64,000 nt of DNA, from the NCBI GenBank assembly GCA_028279345.1, contig JANQNY010000077.1:62001-126000 (forward strand), given 5' to 3'. Numbering within the stretch: position 1 is the first letter of the stretch; the number at the start of each line of letters is the position of its first letter. Origin of the DNA: Geminicoccaceae bacterium. GTDB lineage: Bacteria; Pseudomonadota; Alphaproteobacteria; Geminicoccales; Geminicoccaceae. The notes beneath the pieces were generated by a model. That model did no database searches, had not been told where the DNA came from, and saw only the letters and a list, made by a program, of their open reading frames with translations. This document shows positions 18,229 through 27,114 of this stretch, one piece after another. A program made the translations under genes and the position numbers.

Positions 18229-19434
18229 ATGAGAGGACAAAACCCGGTCTTCATTCCCGGGCCGACCAACATCCCGGATCGGCTGCGCTATGCGATGAGC
18301 GTCCAGACGATCGATCATCGCGCTCCCGATTTCATCGAGCTGCTGACCCCGTTGCTGGAAGACCTCAAGAAGGTGTTCAAGACGCGTTCGGGGCAGGTGA
18401 TCGCTTTCCCCTCTTCTGGAACCGGCGGCTGGGAGGCGGCGATCACCAACACGCTCTCGCCAGGGGACAAGGTTGTGGTCGCCCGCTTCGGCATGTTCTC
18501 ACATCGCTGGATCGACCTCTGCCAACGTCACAAGCTCGACGTCGAGGTCATCGAGTGTCCCTGGGGGACGGGCGCCCCCGCTGATCTCTACGCCGAGCGT
18601 TTGGCCGCCGATCGCGACCACAAGATCAAAGCGGTGCTCGTGACGCACAACGAGACCGCCACCGGCGTCCGCTCCGACATCGCCGCAGTGCGGCGCGCCA
18701 TGGACGCCAGCGGCCATCCCGCGATGCTCCATGTGGATTGCGTCTCGTCGCTCGCTTCGATGGATTTTCGCATGGACGAATGGGGCGTCGATCTGGCCGT
18801 CTCCGGATCGCAGAAAGGCTTCATGCTGGCGACGGGGATGGCGATCATCGGCGTCAGCCGGAAGGCGCTCGCCGCCGCCCAGCAGGCGCAGTGCCCGCGG
18901 ACCTTCTTCGACTTCCGCGACATGGCCGGCGCCAATGCCAGGGGCGGGTTTCCCTACACGCCGCCACTGCAGATCATGTACGGGCTGCGCGAAAGCCTGA
19001 ACATGCTGTTCGAAGAGGGCCTGGACAGTGTCTTCGCGCGGCATCGCCGCATCGCCGAGGGCGTTCGCTGTGCGGTGCGCGCCTGGGGGCTCGATCTCTG
19101 CGCACAATCGCCGGAGCTCTACTCAGAGACGGTCAGCGCCATCTACGTGCCGCCGGGCTTCAACAGCGACGCGCTCACCAACCACATCTTCGATACCTAC
19201 GGCGTCTCCTTCGGCGTCGGGCTCGGAGAGATGGCCGGCAAGGCGTTCCGCATCGGCCATCTCGGCTCGTTGACCGACGTCATGACACTGTCGGGGCTGG
19301 CGACGGTGGAGATGGCTATGGCCGATCTCGGCTATCCGGTGGAGCTCGGTTCGGGCACCCGCGCAGCGCAGGAATACTATCGTAAGACGGCCGCGGCCAA
19401 CGCCGAAGACCGCGGTGTGAAGAGGGCGTCATGA
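18229..19434 (+). CDS. bhcA: Aspartate-glyoxylate aminotransferase
   Basis: A class V PLP aminotransferase of 401 residues. In the beta-hydroxyaspartate cycle BhcA transaminates glyoxylate to glycine using aspartate as amino donor. Sequence marks are the N-terminal IPGPTNIPDRLR of the serine-glyoxylate type family, SGTGGWEAA (phosphate-binding loop, about residues 63-71), HVDCVSS with the ring-stacking Asp (about 170), and SGSQKGF with the PLP lysine at about 196. The ATG at 18229 follows a strong ribosome site (AGGAGGGAGGA). Its stop overlaps the bhcB start (ATGA). The four-gene order decides the call over serine-glyoxylate aminotransferase. Confidence 0.92.
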   Translation: MRGQNPVFIPGPTNIPDRLRYAMSVQTIDHRAPDFIELLTPLLEDLKKVFKTRSGQVIAFPSSGTGGWEAAITNTLSPGDKVVVARFGMFSHRWIDLCQRHKLDVEVIECPWGTGAPADLYAERLAADRDHKIKAVLVTHNETATGVRSDIAAVRRAMDASGHPAMLHVDCVSSLASMDFRMDEWGVDLAVSGSQKGFMLATGMAIIGVSRKALAAAQQAQCPRTFFDFRDMAGANARGGFPYTPPLQIMYGLRESLNMLFEEGLDSVFARHRRIAEGVRCAVRAWGLDLCAQSPELYSETVSAIYVPPGFNSDALTNHIFDTYGVSFGVGLGEMAGKAFRIGHLGSLTDVMTLSGLATVEMAMADLGYPVELGSGTRAAQEYYRKTAAANAEDRGVKRAS

Positions 19435-20396
19435 GCAACACGGATGGATTGACGGTCCCTACCTACGAGCACGTCGTCGCGGCGCACGAGCGGATCAAGC
19501 CGTACATCCACGAGACGCCGATCCTGACATCGACCTATCTGAACGGCCTTACCGGCGCTGAGCTGTTCTTCAAGTGTGAGAACTTTCAGAAAGCTGGCGC
19601 GTTCAAGGTCCGTGGCGCTTCGAACGCAGTGCTTGGGCTGAGTGCTGACCAGGAGGAACTCGGCGTCGCGACGCACTCCTCCGGCAACCACGCGCTCTCG
19701 CTCTCCTACGCCGCGGGGCGACGCGGCGTGCCCTGCCATGTCGTGATGCCGCGCACGGCGCCGGAGGCGAAGAAGGACGCGGTGCGTGGCTATGGCGGGC
19801 TGATCACTGAATGCGAGCCGTCGACCTCTTCGCGCGAAGCTGTGTTCGCGGCGTTGCAGCAGCAGACCGGCGCGAACTTCGTACATCCCTACAACGACCC
19901 GCGCGTCATCGCCGGACAGGGCACCTGCTCGCGCGAGCTGATGTCCCAAGTCGACGGCCTCGACGCTGTGATCGCGCCGATTGGCGGGGGCGGCATGGTC
20001 TCCGGCTGCTGCCTCACGCTTTCGGCCATTGCGCCCGAGGTGGAGATCTACGCCGCCGAGCCGGAGCAAGCAGACGACGCCTATCGGTCGCTCAAGGCCG
20101 GCCACATCATCGCCGAAGACGCGCCGCAGACGGTTGCCGACGGGCTCAAAGTACCGCTCAAAGAGCTGACCTGGCATTTCGTGTCGAACCACGTGACCGA
20201 CATTCTGACCGCCAGCGAGCAAGAGATCGTCGACGCGATGAAGCTCACTTGGCAGCGCATGAAGATCGTCATGGAGCCGAGCTGCGCCGTGCCGCTGGCG
20301 ACGATCCTCAAGAACAAACACGTCTTCGCCGGGAAACGCGTCGGCGTGATCATCTCCGGCGGAAACGTCGACTTAGCGAAACTACCTTGGATGTGA
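19431..20396 (+). CDS. bhcB: beta-hydroxyaspartate dehydratase
   Basis: A fold-type II PLP enzyme of 321 residues, serine/threonine dehydratase-like. BhcB removes water from erythro-beta-hydroxyaspartate to give iminosuccinate. Seen are the PLP-lysine segment FQKAGAFKVRGA (Lys about 59), SSGNHALS, and the tetraglycine phosphate loop GGGG (about 185-188). Length equals that of single-domain threo-3-hydroxyaspartate ammonia-lyases, with no ACT domain. The start overlaps the bhcA stop by 4 bp, so translation is coupled. Confidence 0.92.
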   Translation: MSNTDGLTVPTYEHVVAAHERIKPYIHETPILTSTYLNGLTGAELFFKCENFQKAGAFKVRGASNAVLGLSADQEELGVATHSSGNHALSLSYAAGRRGVPCHVVMPRTAPEAKKDAVRGYGGLITECEPSTSSREAVFAALQQQTGANFVHPYNDPRVIAGQGTCSRELMSQVDGLDAVIAPIGGGGMVSGCCLTLSAIAPEVEIYAAEPEQADDAYRSLKAGHIIAEDAPQTVADGLKVPLKELTWHFVSNHVTDILTASEQEIVDAMKLTWQRMKIVMEPSCAVPLATILKNKHVFAGKRVGVIISGGNVDLAKLPWM

Positions 20397-20415
20397 GGTC
20401 GGAGGGAGAACGACT

Positions 20416-21579
20416 ATGAACGCGCCACTTAAATCTGAAGAGCTCGAAGTCGGCTTCGACATCCCCGCCGCCATCGGCATGGATGAGAGCGCGATCCAAA
20501 CGCCCTGCCTGGTGCTCGACCTGGACGCGCTGGAACGCAACGTCGCCAAGATGGGCGCGATCGCCAAAGAGATGGGCGTGCGCCACCGGGCGCACGGCAA
20601 AATGCACAAATCCGTCGATGTGGCGCTCCTGCAGGAGAAGCTCGGCGGCGCCTGCGGCGTTTGCTGCCAGAAGGTCTCGGAGGCGGAAGTCTTTGCGCGC
20701 GGCGGGATCAAGGACGTGCTGGTGTCGAACCAGGTGCGCGACCCCGCGAAGATCGATCGGCTCGCGCGCATACCAAAGCTCGGCGCGCGCACGATCTGCT
20801 GCGTCGACGATCTGGACAACGTCGCCGATCTTTCAAAGGCGGCGGTCAGGCATGGCGTCCAGATCGAGTGCCTGGTCGAGATCGACTGCGGCGCCGGGCG
20901 CTGCGGGGTTACGACCACGCCGGAGGTGGTCGCGATCGCGAAGGCGATCGACGCTGCCGACGGGCTCCGCTTCGCTGGCATCCAGGCGTATCAGGGTGCC
21001 ATGCAGCATCTTGATCTCTACGAGGACCGCAAGGCGAAGATCGACATCGCCGTCGCAATGGTCGCAGATGCGGTCAAAGAACTGCAAGCCGAGGGATTGA
21101 GCTGCGATATTGTCGGTGGTGGCGGCACCGGCTCATATTACTTTGAAGGCACGTCTGGCGTCTACAACGAACTGCAATGCGGCTCCTACGCCTTCATGGA
21201 CGCGGACTACGGCCGCATCCTCGACAAGGATGGCAGGCGGATCGATCAGGGCGAGTGGGAAAACGCGCTCTTCATCCTCACCTCCGTCATGTCCCATGCG
21301 AAGGCAGAGAAGGCGATCTGCGACGCCGGGCTCAAGGCTCAGTCCGTCGACAGCGGTTTGCCGTCCGTTTTTGGCCGCGACGACGTTGAATACGTGAAAT
21401 GCTCGGACGAGCACGGCGTGATCGCCGATCCGCAGGGCGTGTTGAAAGTCAACGAGAAGCTCCGCCTCGTTCCCGGCCACTGCGATCCGACCTGCAACGT
21501 GCATGACTGGTACGTCGGCGTGCGCAGCGGAAAGGTCGAGGCGCTCTGGCCGGTCAGCGCGCGCGGCAAGGCTTACTGA
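20416..21579 (+). CDS. bhcC: beta-hydroxyaspartate aldolase
   Basis: A DSD1-fold (type III) PLP aldolase of 387 residues. BhcC condenses glycine and glyoxylate to erythro-beta-hydroxyaspartate. The PLP-lysine motif is RAHGKMHK (about 58-65), followed by CCQKVSEAE. Near the C-terminus LVPGHCDPTCN provides the metal-binding His and Cys of the D-threonine aldolase family. It starts 19 bp after bhcB. It is a distant paralogue of the enzyme at 6373-7431, from which it differs in the lysine motif (HGKMHK versus HIKTHK) and in a longer N-terminus. Confidence 0.92.
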   Translation: MNAPLKSEELEVGFDIPAAIGMDESAIQTPCLVLDLDALERNVAKMGAIAKEMGVRHRAHGKMHKSVDVALLQEKLGGACGVCCQKVSEAEVFARGGIKDVLVSNQVRDPAKIDRLARIPKLGARTICCVDDLDNVADLSKAAVRHGVQIECLVEIDCGAGRCGVTTTPEVVAIAKAIDAADGLRFAGIQAYQGAMQHLDLYEDRKAKIDIAVAMVADAVKELQAEGLSCDIVGGGGTGSYYFEGTSGVYNELQCGSYAFMDADYGRILDKDGRRIDQGEWENALFILTSVMSHAKAEKAICDAGLKAQSVDSGLPSVFGRDDVEYVKCSDEHGVIADPQGVLKVNEKLRLVPGHCDPTCNVHDWYVGVRSGKVEALWPVSARGKAY

Positions 21580-21608
21580 GCGCGCGCGTCCGGCGGAGGA
21601 AAGTGGTC

Positions 21609-22595
21609 ATGGACGAAGCAAGCGGCGGCGTCCTCGTCGTGTCTGAGGAAGACTGCCAGCGCCTGGTGGGGCGATTGGCGGCGTTTGCGGCCGTCGAGGC
21701 GGTGTTCGCTGCGATGGAGCGGGGCGACGCTCACAATTTCCCAGTCGTGCGCGAAGCCATAGGCCACGCCGACGCGCTCTACGGCTTCAAGTCCGGCTTC
21801 GATCGCGCAGGGCTCGTCCTCGGCGTGAAGTCCGGCGGCTACTGGCCCGGTAATTCGACGAAGGGGCTCACCAACCACCAGTCCACCGTGTTCTTGTTCG
21901 ATCCGGATACCGGCAGGCTCAAGGCGCTCGTCGGCGGCAACTATCTGACGGCAGTCCGCACCGCGGCGTCCTCCGCCGTTTCGATCGCACGGCTGGCGCG
22001 CAAGGACGCGAAGGTGCTGGGCATGATTGGCGCCGGGCACCAAGCCGCCTTTCAACTGCGCGCTGCGGCCGAGCAACGCGCGTTCGAGCGCGTGGTGGCC
22101 TGGAACCGTCGTTCGGAGGCGCTGGCACGCCTCGCCGAGGTGGCCGAGGAGATCGGCCTGCCGTTCGAAAGCGCCTCGGCGGAGGCCGTCGGCGCGCAGG
22201 CGGACGTCATCATCACGATCACCTCGGCCTTCGAGCCGCTGCTCATGGCGGACTGGATCAAACCGGGGGCGCATCTCGCCTGCATGGGGACGGACACCAA
22301 GGGCAAGCAAGAGGTCGACCCGGCGCTCCTCGCCAAGGCGCGCGTGTTCACGGACGAGGTGGCGCAGTCGGTGACGATCGGCGAGGCGCAGCACGCGGTC
22401 GCCGCCGGGCTCCTAGCGGAAAGTGCCGTCATGCCGATCGGCGCGGTGATCAACGGCGCGGACCCAGGACGGCGCTCGGCGGACGAGATCACGCTTTTCG
22501 ACGGCACCGGCGTCGGCCTGCAGGATCTCGCAGTTGCTGACGTGGCCGCGCGCGGCGCGCGCGCGTCCACACGGCCGCAGGTCGTGACCATCTGA
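21609..22595 (+). CDS. bhcD: Iminosuccinate reductase
   Basis: A 328-residue member of the ornithine cyclodeaminase / mu-crystallin family. BhcD reduces iminosuccinate to L-aspartate with NADH, closing the cycle and regenerating the amino donor for BhcA. Seen are the substrate segment FKSGFDR with the conserved Lys/Arg, the NTKGLTNHQS loop, and the dinucleotide motif GMIGAGHQAAF (about 138-148). The ATG at 21609 is preferred over the GTG at 21603 because GGAGGA ends 8 nt before it. Confidence 0.9.
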   Translation: MDEASGGVLVVSEEDCQRLVGRLAAFAAVEAVFAAMERGDAHNFPVVREAIGHADALYGFKSGFDRAGLVLGVKSGGYWPGNSTKGLTNHQSTVFLFDPDTGRLKALVGGNYLTAVRTAASSAVSIARLARKDAKVLGMIGAGHQAAFQLRAAAEQRAFERVVAWNRRSEALARLAEVAEEIGLPFESASAEAVGAQADVIITITSAFEPLLMADWIKPGAHLACMGTDTKGKQEVDPALLAKARVFTDEVAQSVTIGEAQHAVAAGLLAESAVMPIGAVINGADPGRRSADEITLFDGTGVGLQDLAVADVAARGARASTRPQVVTI

Positions 22596-22643
22596 ACGCC
22601 GCTGCGGCGCCATCGTCGTCGCGCGCAAAAGGGAGAAGCCGAC

Positions 22644-23798
22644 ATGGGTGTGAGCGACTGCCACAGCTTCAAGGATTTCCGCGCCCTTGCGAAGCGGCGG
22701 TTGCCGGCGCCGATCTTTCACTACATCGACGGCGCCGCCGATGACGAGGTGACCTATCGCCGGAACACCGAGGCCTATGAGCGCTGCGATTTGGTGCCGA
22801 ACGTGCTGACCGGCGTCGAAGACGTGGACATGAGCGTCACGGTCATGGGGCAGAAGCTGGCGATGCCCGTCTATTGCGCGCCGACGGCTCTGCAGCGGCT
22901 GTTCCACCACGATGGCGAACGGGCGGTGGCGCACGCGGCGGCGAAGCACGGCACGATGTTCGGCGTCTCCTCGCTGGGCACGGTCAGCGTCGAGGAACTC
23001 GCGGCCATGGTGAACACGCCGAAGATGTTCCAGTTCTATTTTCATAAGGATCGCGGTTTGAACGACGCGCTTCTCGAGCGCGCCAAGGCCGCCAAGTTCG
23101 ACGTGATGGCGCTGACGGTCGACACGATCACCGGCGGCAATCGTGAGCGCGATCTGCGCACGGGATTCACGTCGCCGCCTCGCCTGACCCTTGGCAGCAT
23201 ATTGAGCTTCGCGATGCGTCCAAGTTGGGCGCTCAACTATCTCACCCATGAGAGGTTCGATCTGCCGCACCTTTCCGACCAGGTGAACGCGGGCAGCAAT
23301 TTGGCGACCTCCGTCGGCGACTATTTCTCGACCATGCTCGACCAGTCGATGAGCTGGAAGGATGCCGAAGCGCTCTGCGCCAAGTGGGACGGTCAGTTTG
23401 CGCTAAAGGGCGTGATGAGCGTCGCCGACGCCAAGCGTGCCGTCGACATCGGCTGCACCGGCATCATGGTCTCGAACCATGGCGGCCGGCAGCTCGACGG
23501 CTCGCGCAGCCCATTCGATCAGCTGGCGGAGATCGTCGACGCGGTCGGCGACCAGATCGACGTCATCTGCGAGGGCGGCGTCCAGCGTGGCACGCATGTG
23601 CTGAAGGCGCTCTCTGTCGGCGCGAAGGCGTGTTCCGGCGGCCGGCTTTACCTCTACGCGCTCGGCGCCGCGGGCCAGGGTGGCGTCGAGAAGGCGCTCG
23701 GCGCGCTCAGGAGTGAGATCGAGCGCGGCATGAAGCTGATGGGCGTGACAAAGCTCGACCAGCTCACGCGTGAGAACCTGCGCTACCGCGGAGTGTAG
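22644..23798 (+). CDS. FMN-dependent 2-hydroxyacid oxidase/dehydrogenase (glycolate or lactate oxidase-like)
   Basis: A 384-residue enzyme of the L-2-hydroxyacid oxidase family, oxidising a 2-hydroxyacid to the 2-oxoacid with FMN. Active-site residues visible are Tyr of HYIDGAADDE (about 27), the FMN-binding PTALQRLFHHDGE loop, Lys of ALKGVMS (about 255), and His/Arg in SNHGGRQLDGS (about 279 and 282). The segment around residues 165-230 that forms loop 4 is present. It follows bhcD by 48 bp with its own ribosome site (AAAAGGGAGAAG). Position suggests glycolate to glyoxylate feeding of the cycle; lactate or mandelate remain possible. Confidence 0.85.
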   Translation: MGVSDCHSFKDFRALAKRRLPAPIFHYIDGAADDEVTYRRNTEAYERCDLVPNVLTGVEDVDMSVTVMGQKLAMPVYCAPTALQRLFHHDGERAVAHAAAKHGTMFGVSSLGTVSVEELAAMVNTPKMFQFYFHKDRGLNDALLERAKAAKFDVMALTVDTITGGNRERDLRTGFTSPPRLTLGSILSFAMRPSWALNYLTHERFDLPHLSDQVNAGSNLATSVGDYFSTMLDQSMSWKDAEALCAKWDGQFALKGVMSVADAKRAVDIGCTGIMVSNHGGRQLDGSRSPFDQLAEIVDAVGDQIDVICEGGVQRGTHVLKALSVGAKACSGGRLYLYALGAAGQGGVEKALGALRSEIERGMKLMGVTKLDQLTRENLRYRGV

Positions 23799-23977
23799 AT
23801 CACCTAAGCGGTCAACCGCCTCTTGCTCGGTGCCACGTCTTCCGAAGAGGCTCTTGCTCTCCCAGCACCGGCTCTGCTGTCAGATGCTTGAGCGTCGCTT
23901 CCACGGCGCAGTGCCGCCGGTAAGCTACAGAGGATAGGTCTGGCGCAGAAGCTTGGGCTCGTCGACGAGGCAATACC

Positions 23978-24955
23978 ATGAAGATCTGTATCTTCGGCGC
24001 AGGCGCCATTGGCGGCTATATGGGAGCGAAGCTGGCCCAGGCCGGCGCGGATGTGAGCCTTGTCGCGCGGGGTCCGCACCTGGCGGCGATGCGCGAGGGC
24101 GGGCTTACTCTCATCGAGGGCGGCGAGACGGTCACCGTTCCCGTCACCGTTTCGGAAGATCCGACGGAGCTTGGGCCGCAGGACTACGTGATCATTACAC
24201 TCAAGGCGCACTCGGTGCCGTCGGTAGTCGAGAGCGTGCTGCCATTGCTCGGACCGGAGACAACCGTCGTATCGGGCGTGAACGGCCTGCCATGGTGGTA
24301 CTTCCACAAGATTGGAGGTCCTCTCGAGGGCACCCGCCTAGCCTCTGTCGATCCCGGGAACACCCAGTGGGACGGATTCGGCCCGGACCGGGTGTTGGGT
24401 TGTGTTGTCTATCCCGCAGCGGAAGTCATCGAGCCCGGCGTCATCAAGCATATCCAAGGCAACCGTTTCTCGTTGGCCGAGCCGGATGGGTCGAAATCGG
24501 AACGGGCTCTCAGGCTGTCGAAGACGCTGAGCGGGGCGGGACTCAAGGCCCCGGTCCGGCCGAATCTCCGCGACGAGATCTGGGTAAAGCTCTGGGGCAA
24601 CCTCTCATTCAACCCGATCTCGGCGCTCACCCATGCCACGCTCGACGTGGTTTGCACCGATCCCGGCACCCGCGAGGTCGCACGGAACATGATGCTCGAA
24701 GCGCAGGCGATCGCCGAGAAACTCGGCGTCAAGTTCCCGATCGACGTGGATCGCCGGATCCAGGGTGGTGCGGACGTGGGTGCCCATCGCACCTCGATGC
24801 TGCAGGACCTCGACGCCGCGCGACCGATGGAGATCGACGCGCTGGTCGGCTCCCTTCAGGAACTGGGCGAGGTGACCGGGACGCCGACGCCCACCATCGA
24901 TACGGTACTGGCGCTCGTCAAGCTGCGGGCGCGGGTTGCTGGCCTCTACGGCTGA
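23978..24955 (+). CDS. 2-dehydropantoate 2-reductase family protein (ApbA/PanE-like)
   Basis: A 325-residue NADP-dependent ketopantoate reductase homologue. The N-terminal Rossmann motif GAGAIGG (residues 7-13) is clear. The family catalytic lysine segment appears as EIWVKLWGN(L)SFN, with conserved KLWxN-x-x-FNP, and a C-terminal helical domain follows. Sited between the glyoxylate operon and a TTT transporter, it may be a catabolic 2-oxoacid reductase rather than the pantothenate enzyme. That is inference from context only. Confidence 0.85.
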   Translation: MKICIFGAGAIGGYMGAKLAQAGADVSLVARGPHLAAMREGGLTLIEGGETVTVPVTVSEDPTELGPQDYVIITLKAHSVPSVVESVLPLLGPETTVVSGVNGLPWWYFHKIGGPLEGTRLASVDPGNTQWDGFGPDRVLGCVVYPAAEVIEPGVIKHIQGNRFSLAEPDGSKSERALRLSKTLSGAGLKAPVRPNLRDEIWVKLWGNLSFNPISALTHATLDVVCTDPGTREVARNMMLEAQAIAEKLGVKFPIDVDRRIQGGADVGAHRTSMLQDLDAARPMEIDALVGSLQELGEVTGTPTPTIDTVLALVKLRARVAGLYG

Positions 24956-25019
24956 CCGCTCGGACCCGGAGGGACGTACGGCGCAGCGTGCCGAGATGCG
25001 GGTCACGCATGGCAGGCAC

Positions 25020-26531
25020 TCAAGAGCCCCAACGCCCTCTGCGCAACAGCCTCAGGACCGGAAGGAAGATCAACACCAGTGCGACAATCGTGATCGGCCC
25101 GGCGACGGGCCGCGTGAAGAATATCGAAGGATCGCCGGACGACAGCAGCAGTGACTGGCGGAGCGTCGGCTCGGCAATCGGTCCCAGAACAATGGCCAGG
25201 ACGGCTGGGGCGAGCGGATAGTCGAACTTCCGCAGGAAGAATGCTCCGAGCCCAAAAATCACCATCAGCCAGACATCAAACATGTCGCGCGTGGCTGCGT
25301 ATCCGCCGGCGATTGACAAGACAAAGATCATGGGCGCCAGGATGGTGAATGGCATCCGCAGCATCGAGACGAAGAGCGGAATAAAGGCCAAGTTGATCAG
25401 TACAGCCACAAGATTCGAGATGTAGAATGAGCCGATTAGTCCCCAGACGAACTCCGTTTCGTCTACAAACAGTCGTGGTCCCGGCACAAGCCCCCAGATG
25501 ACCATGCCGCCAAGCAGTATGGCCGTCGTCGGCGAACCGGGAATGCCGAGCGTCAGCATCGGCAGCATTGATCCTGTCGATGCGGAATTGTTGGCCGCCT
25601 CCGGCGCCGCCACCCCGTCGGGATTGCCTTTGCCGAAGTCCTCGGGCTTGCGTGAGACCATCTTGGCGACACCGTAGGACATGAGCGATCCGGGCGTCGC
25701 GCCCGCCGCGGGAAGCACACCAACGAAGAAGCCGAGGAAAGAGCCGATGGTAGTGCCCTTCCATGCTCGCGACGCGGCCTCCTTGGTCTCCGAGGCCATT
25801 CCTTTAACCGTCATTCTCGGCGTCGTCGTCGTCACCTCACCGCGTGTCTGCTCGATCGTCCAGAGCATCTCGCCGATGCCGTAGACCCCGATCGCCAGGA
25901 CGAGAAAGCCGATCCCCTGCAGAAAGCCCGTGTTGTCGAAGAGGACCAGCCGCGGTGCGCCTGAGATCTGGTCGAATCCCACCGCGCCGAGGACGAGGCC
26001 AAGGCAAATGGAAAAGATGGTCTTGGGGATGTCGTCGCCACCGAGGCCAATGAACGTGGCAAACGCCAGAAGCATCAGCGCGAAGACTTCAGGCGGACCG
26101 AACGACAGAGCAACGGAGGCGAGAGCCGGCGCAAAAAGCGTGAACAGGATATTGGCGACCGTACCGCCGACGAACGACGCAAGCGCCGCCGTCACCAGAG
26201 CGAAGCTTGCCCGGCCCTGCCGCGCGAGCGGACGCCCGTCGAAGGTCGTCGCAACAGCTGTCGACGCGCCGGGGATGCCGAGCGTTACTGACGAAATCGC
26301 GCCACCATACATCGCGCCGTAGTAGATGGCGGCGAGGAAGATGATCGCCGACGCCGGCGGCACCAGAAACGTAACGGGCAGGAGAATGGCGACCCCGTTG
26401 ACTGACCCCAGGCCGGGCATCGCACCGATGAAGAGACCCACCGTGACCCCAATGAGGATCATCACTAGGTTCAACGGCTGCAATGCGAGCAGCATACCGT
26501 CGCCAAGGAGTGTGAGAACTTCCATTGTCAA
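25020..26531 (-). CDS. tctA: Tripartite tricarboxylate transporter large permease (TctA)
   Basis: A 503-residue membrane protein with about twelve hydrophobic segments. TctA marks are GAMPGLGSVNGVAILLP near the N-terminus and its inverted-repeat partner GVLPAAGATPGSLMSYG (about 270-286), each at a re-entrant loop. The motif APEAANNSASTGSMLP is also typical. It is the translocation unit of a TTT carrier for carboxylates. Its 3' end converges on the panE-like gene with 64 bp between stops. Confidence 0.93.
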   Translation of the reverse strand: MTMEVLTLLGDGMLLALQPLNLVMILIGVTVGLFIGAMPGLGSVNGVAILLPVTFLVPPASAIIFLAAIYYGAMYGGAISSVTLGIPGASTAVATTFDGRPLARQGRASFALVTAALASFVGGTVANILFTLFAPALASVALSFGPPEVFALMLLAFATFIGLGGDDIPKTIFSICLGLVLGAVGFDQISGAPRLVLFDNTGFLQGIGFLVLAIGVYGIGEMLWTIEQTRGEVTTTTPRMTVKGMASETKEAASRAWKGTTIGSFLGFFVGVLPAAGATPGSLMSYGVAKMVSRKPEDFGKGNPDGVAAPEAANNSASTGSMLPMLTLGIPGSPTTAILLGGMVIWGLVPGPRLFVDETEFVWGLIGSFYISNLVAVLINLAFIPLFVSMLRMPFTILAPMIFVLSIAGGYAATRDMFDVWLMVIFGLGAFFLRKFDYPLAPAVLAIVLGPIAEPTLRQSLLLSSGDPSIFFTRPVAGPITIVALVLIFLPVLRLLRRGRWGS

Positions 26532-26565
26532 ACGCCTGCTGTTCTGCCGGGCCCCGGCTCTCGGC

Positions 26566-27069
26566 TCAGTAAATGATTTCGTAGAGAATGTTGAATACGG
26601 GATCAGTGAACGGCAAGCCCGTTGGCATCGTGATGCGCATCGCGCCTTCGAAGAAGAAGAACAGTACGAGCGGCGTCACAAGCGAGATGGACAGGCTTAA
26701 AGCCCACCCGTGGCGACCGAGATACCGGATGTAATAGAAAAGGAAGACGGCAACAGCGCCATACATCGATATGATACTGACGAGGCCGACAAAGACCACG
26801 ATACCGCCGCCGACCAGACCAAGCATTCGCCACCCATAGGCGTCGAGAAGAGGCTCGTCAGATTGCGACGGCGGGCTCGTACGGCGCCACCAGTTGAAAG
26901 CGATTGCGCCACAACACAGCAGCATCACGCCGGAAAGCCAGAACGGCCACGCACCGCCTCCCGGCCCCGTGTCAGCAATGTAGCCGATGGGTAGCTCGGC
27001 ACTCTTCCACATCAGGTAGACGGAGAAGAGGGCCAGAATGCCGACCGTCACGATCTCGCCGACGCGCAT
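26566..27069 (-). CDS. tctB: Tripartite tricarboxylate transporter small subunit (TctB)
   Basis: A 167-residue membrane protein with four hydrophobic helices and the TctB fold pattern (G-P-G-G-G-A-W-P-F-W near the first helix end; FVGLVSIISMYGAVAVFLFYYIRYLG in the second half). It lies 34 bp before tctA and 45 bp after tctC on the same strand, as in a standard tctCBA operon. Confidence 0.9.
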   Translation of the reverse strand: MRVGEIVTVGILALFSVYLMWKSAELPIGYIADTGPGGGAWPFWLSGVMLLCCGAIAFNWWRRTSPPSQSDEPLLDAYGWRMLGLVGGGIVVFVGLVSIISMYGAVAVFLFYYIRYLGRHGWALSLSISLVTPLVLFFFFEGAMRITMPTGLPFTDPVFNILYEIIY

Positions 27070-27114
27070 CTGGCCCCCTGAACCTCCTAAACCATCGGGT
27101 AGGAGCGCTGCGCC

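Noticed and set aside
23804-24307. Minus-strand frame of 167 codons over the panE-like gene start
   Set aside because: Overlaps the Rossmann motif of the real gene and has no recognisable features.
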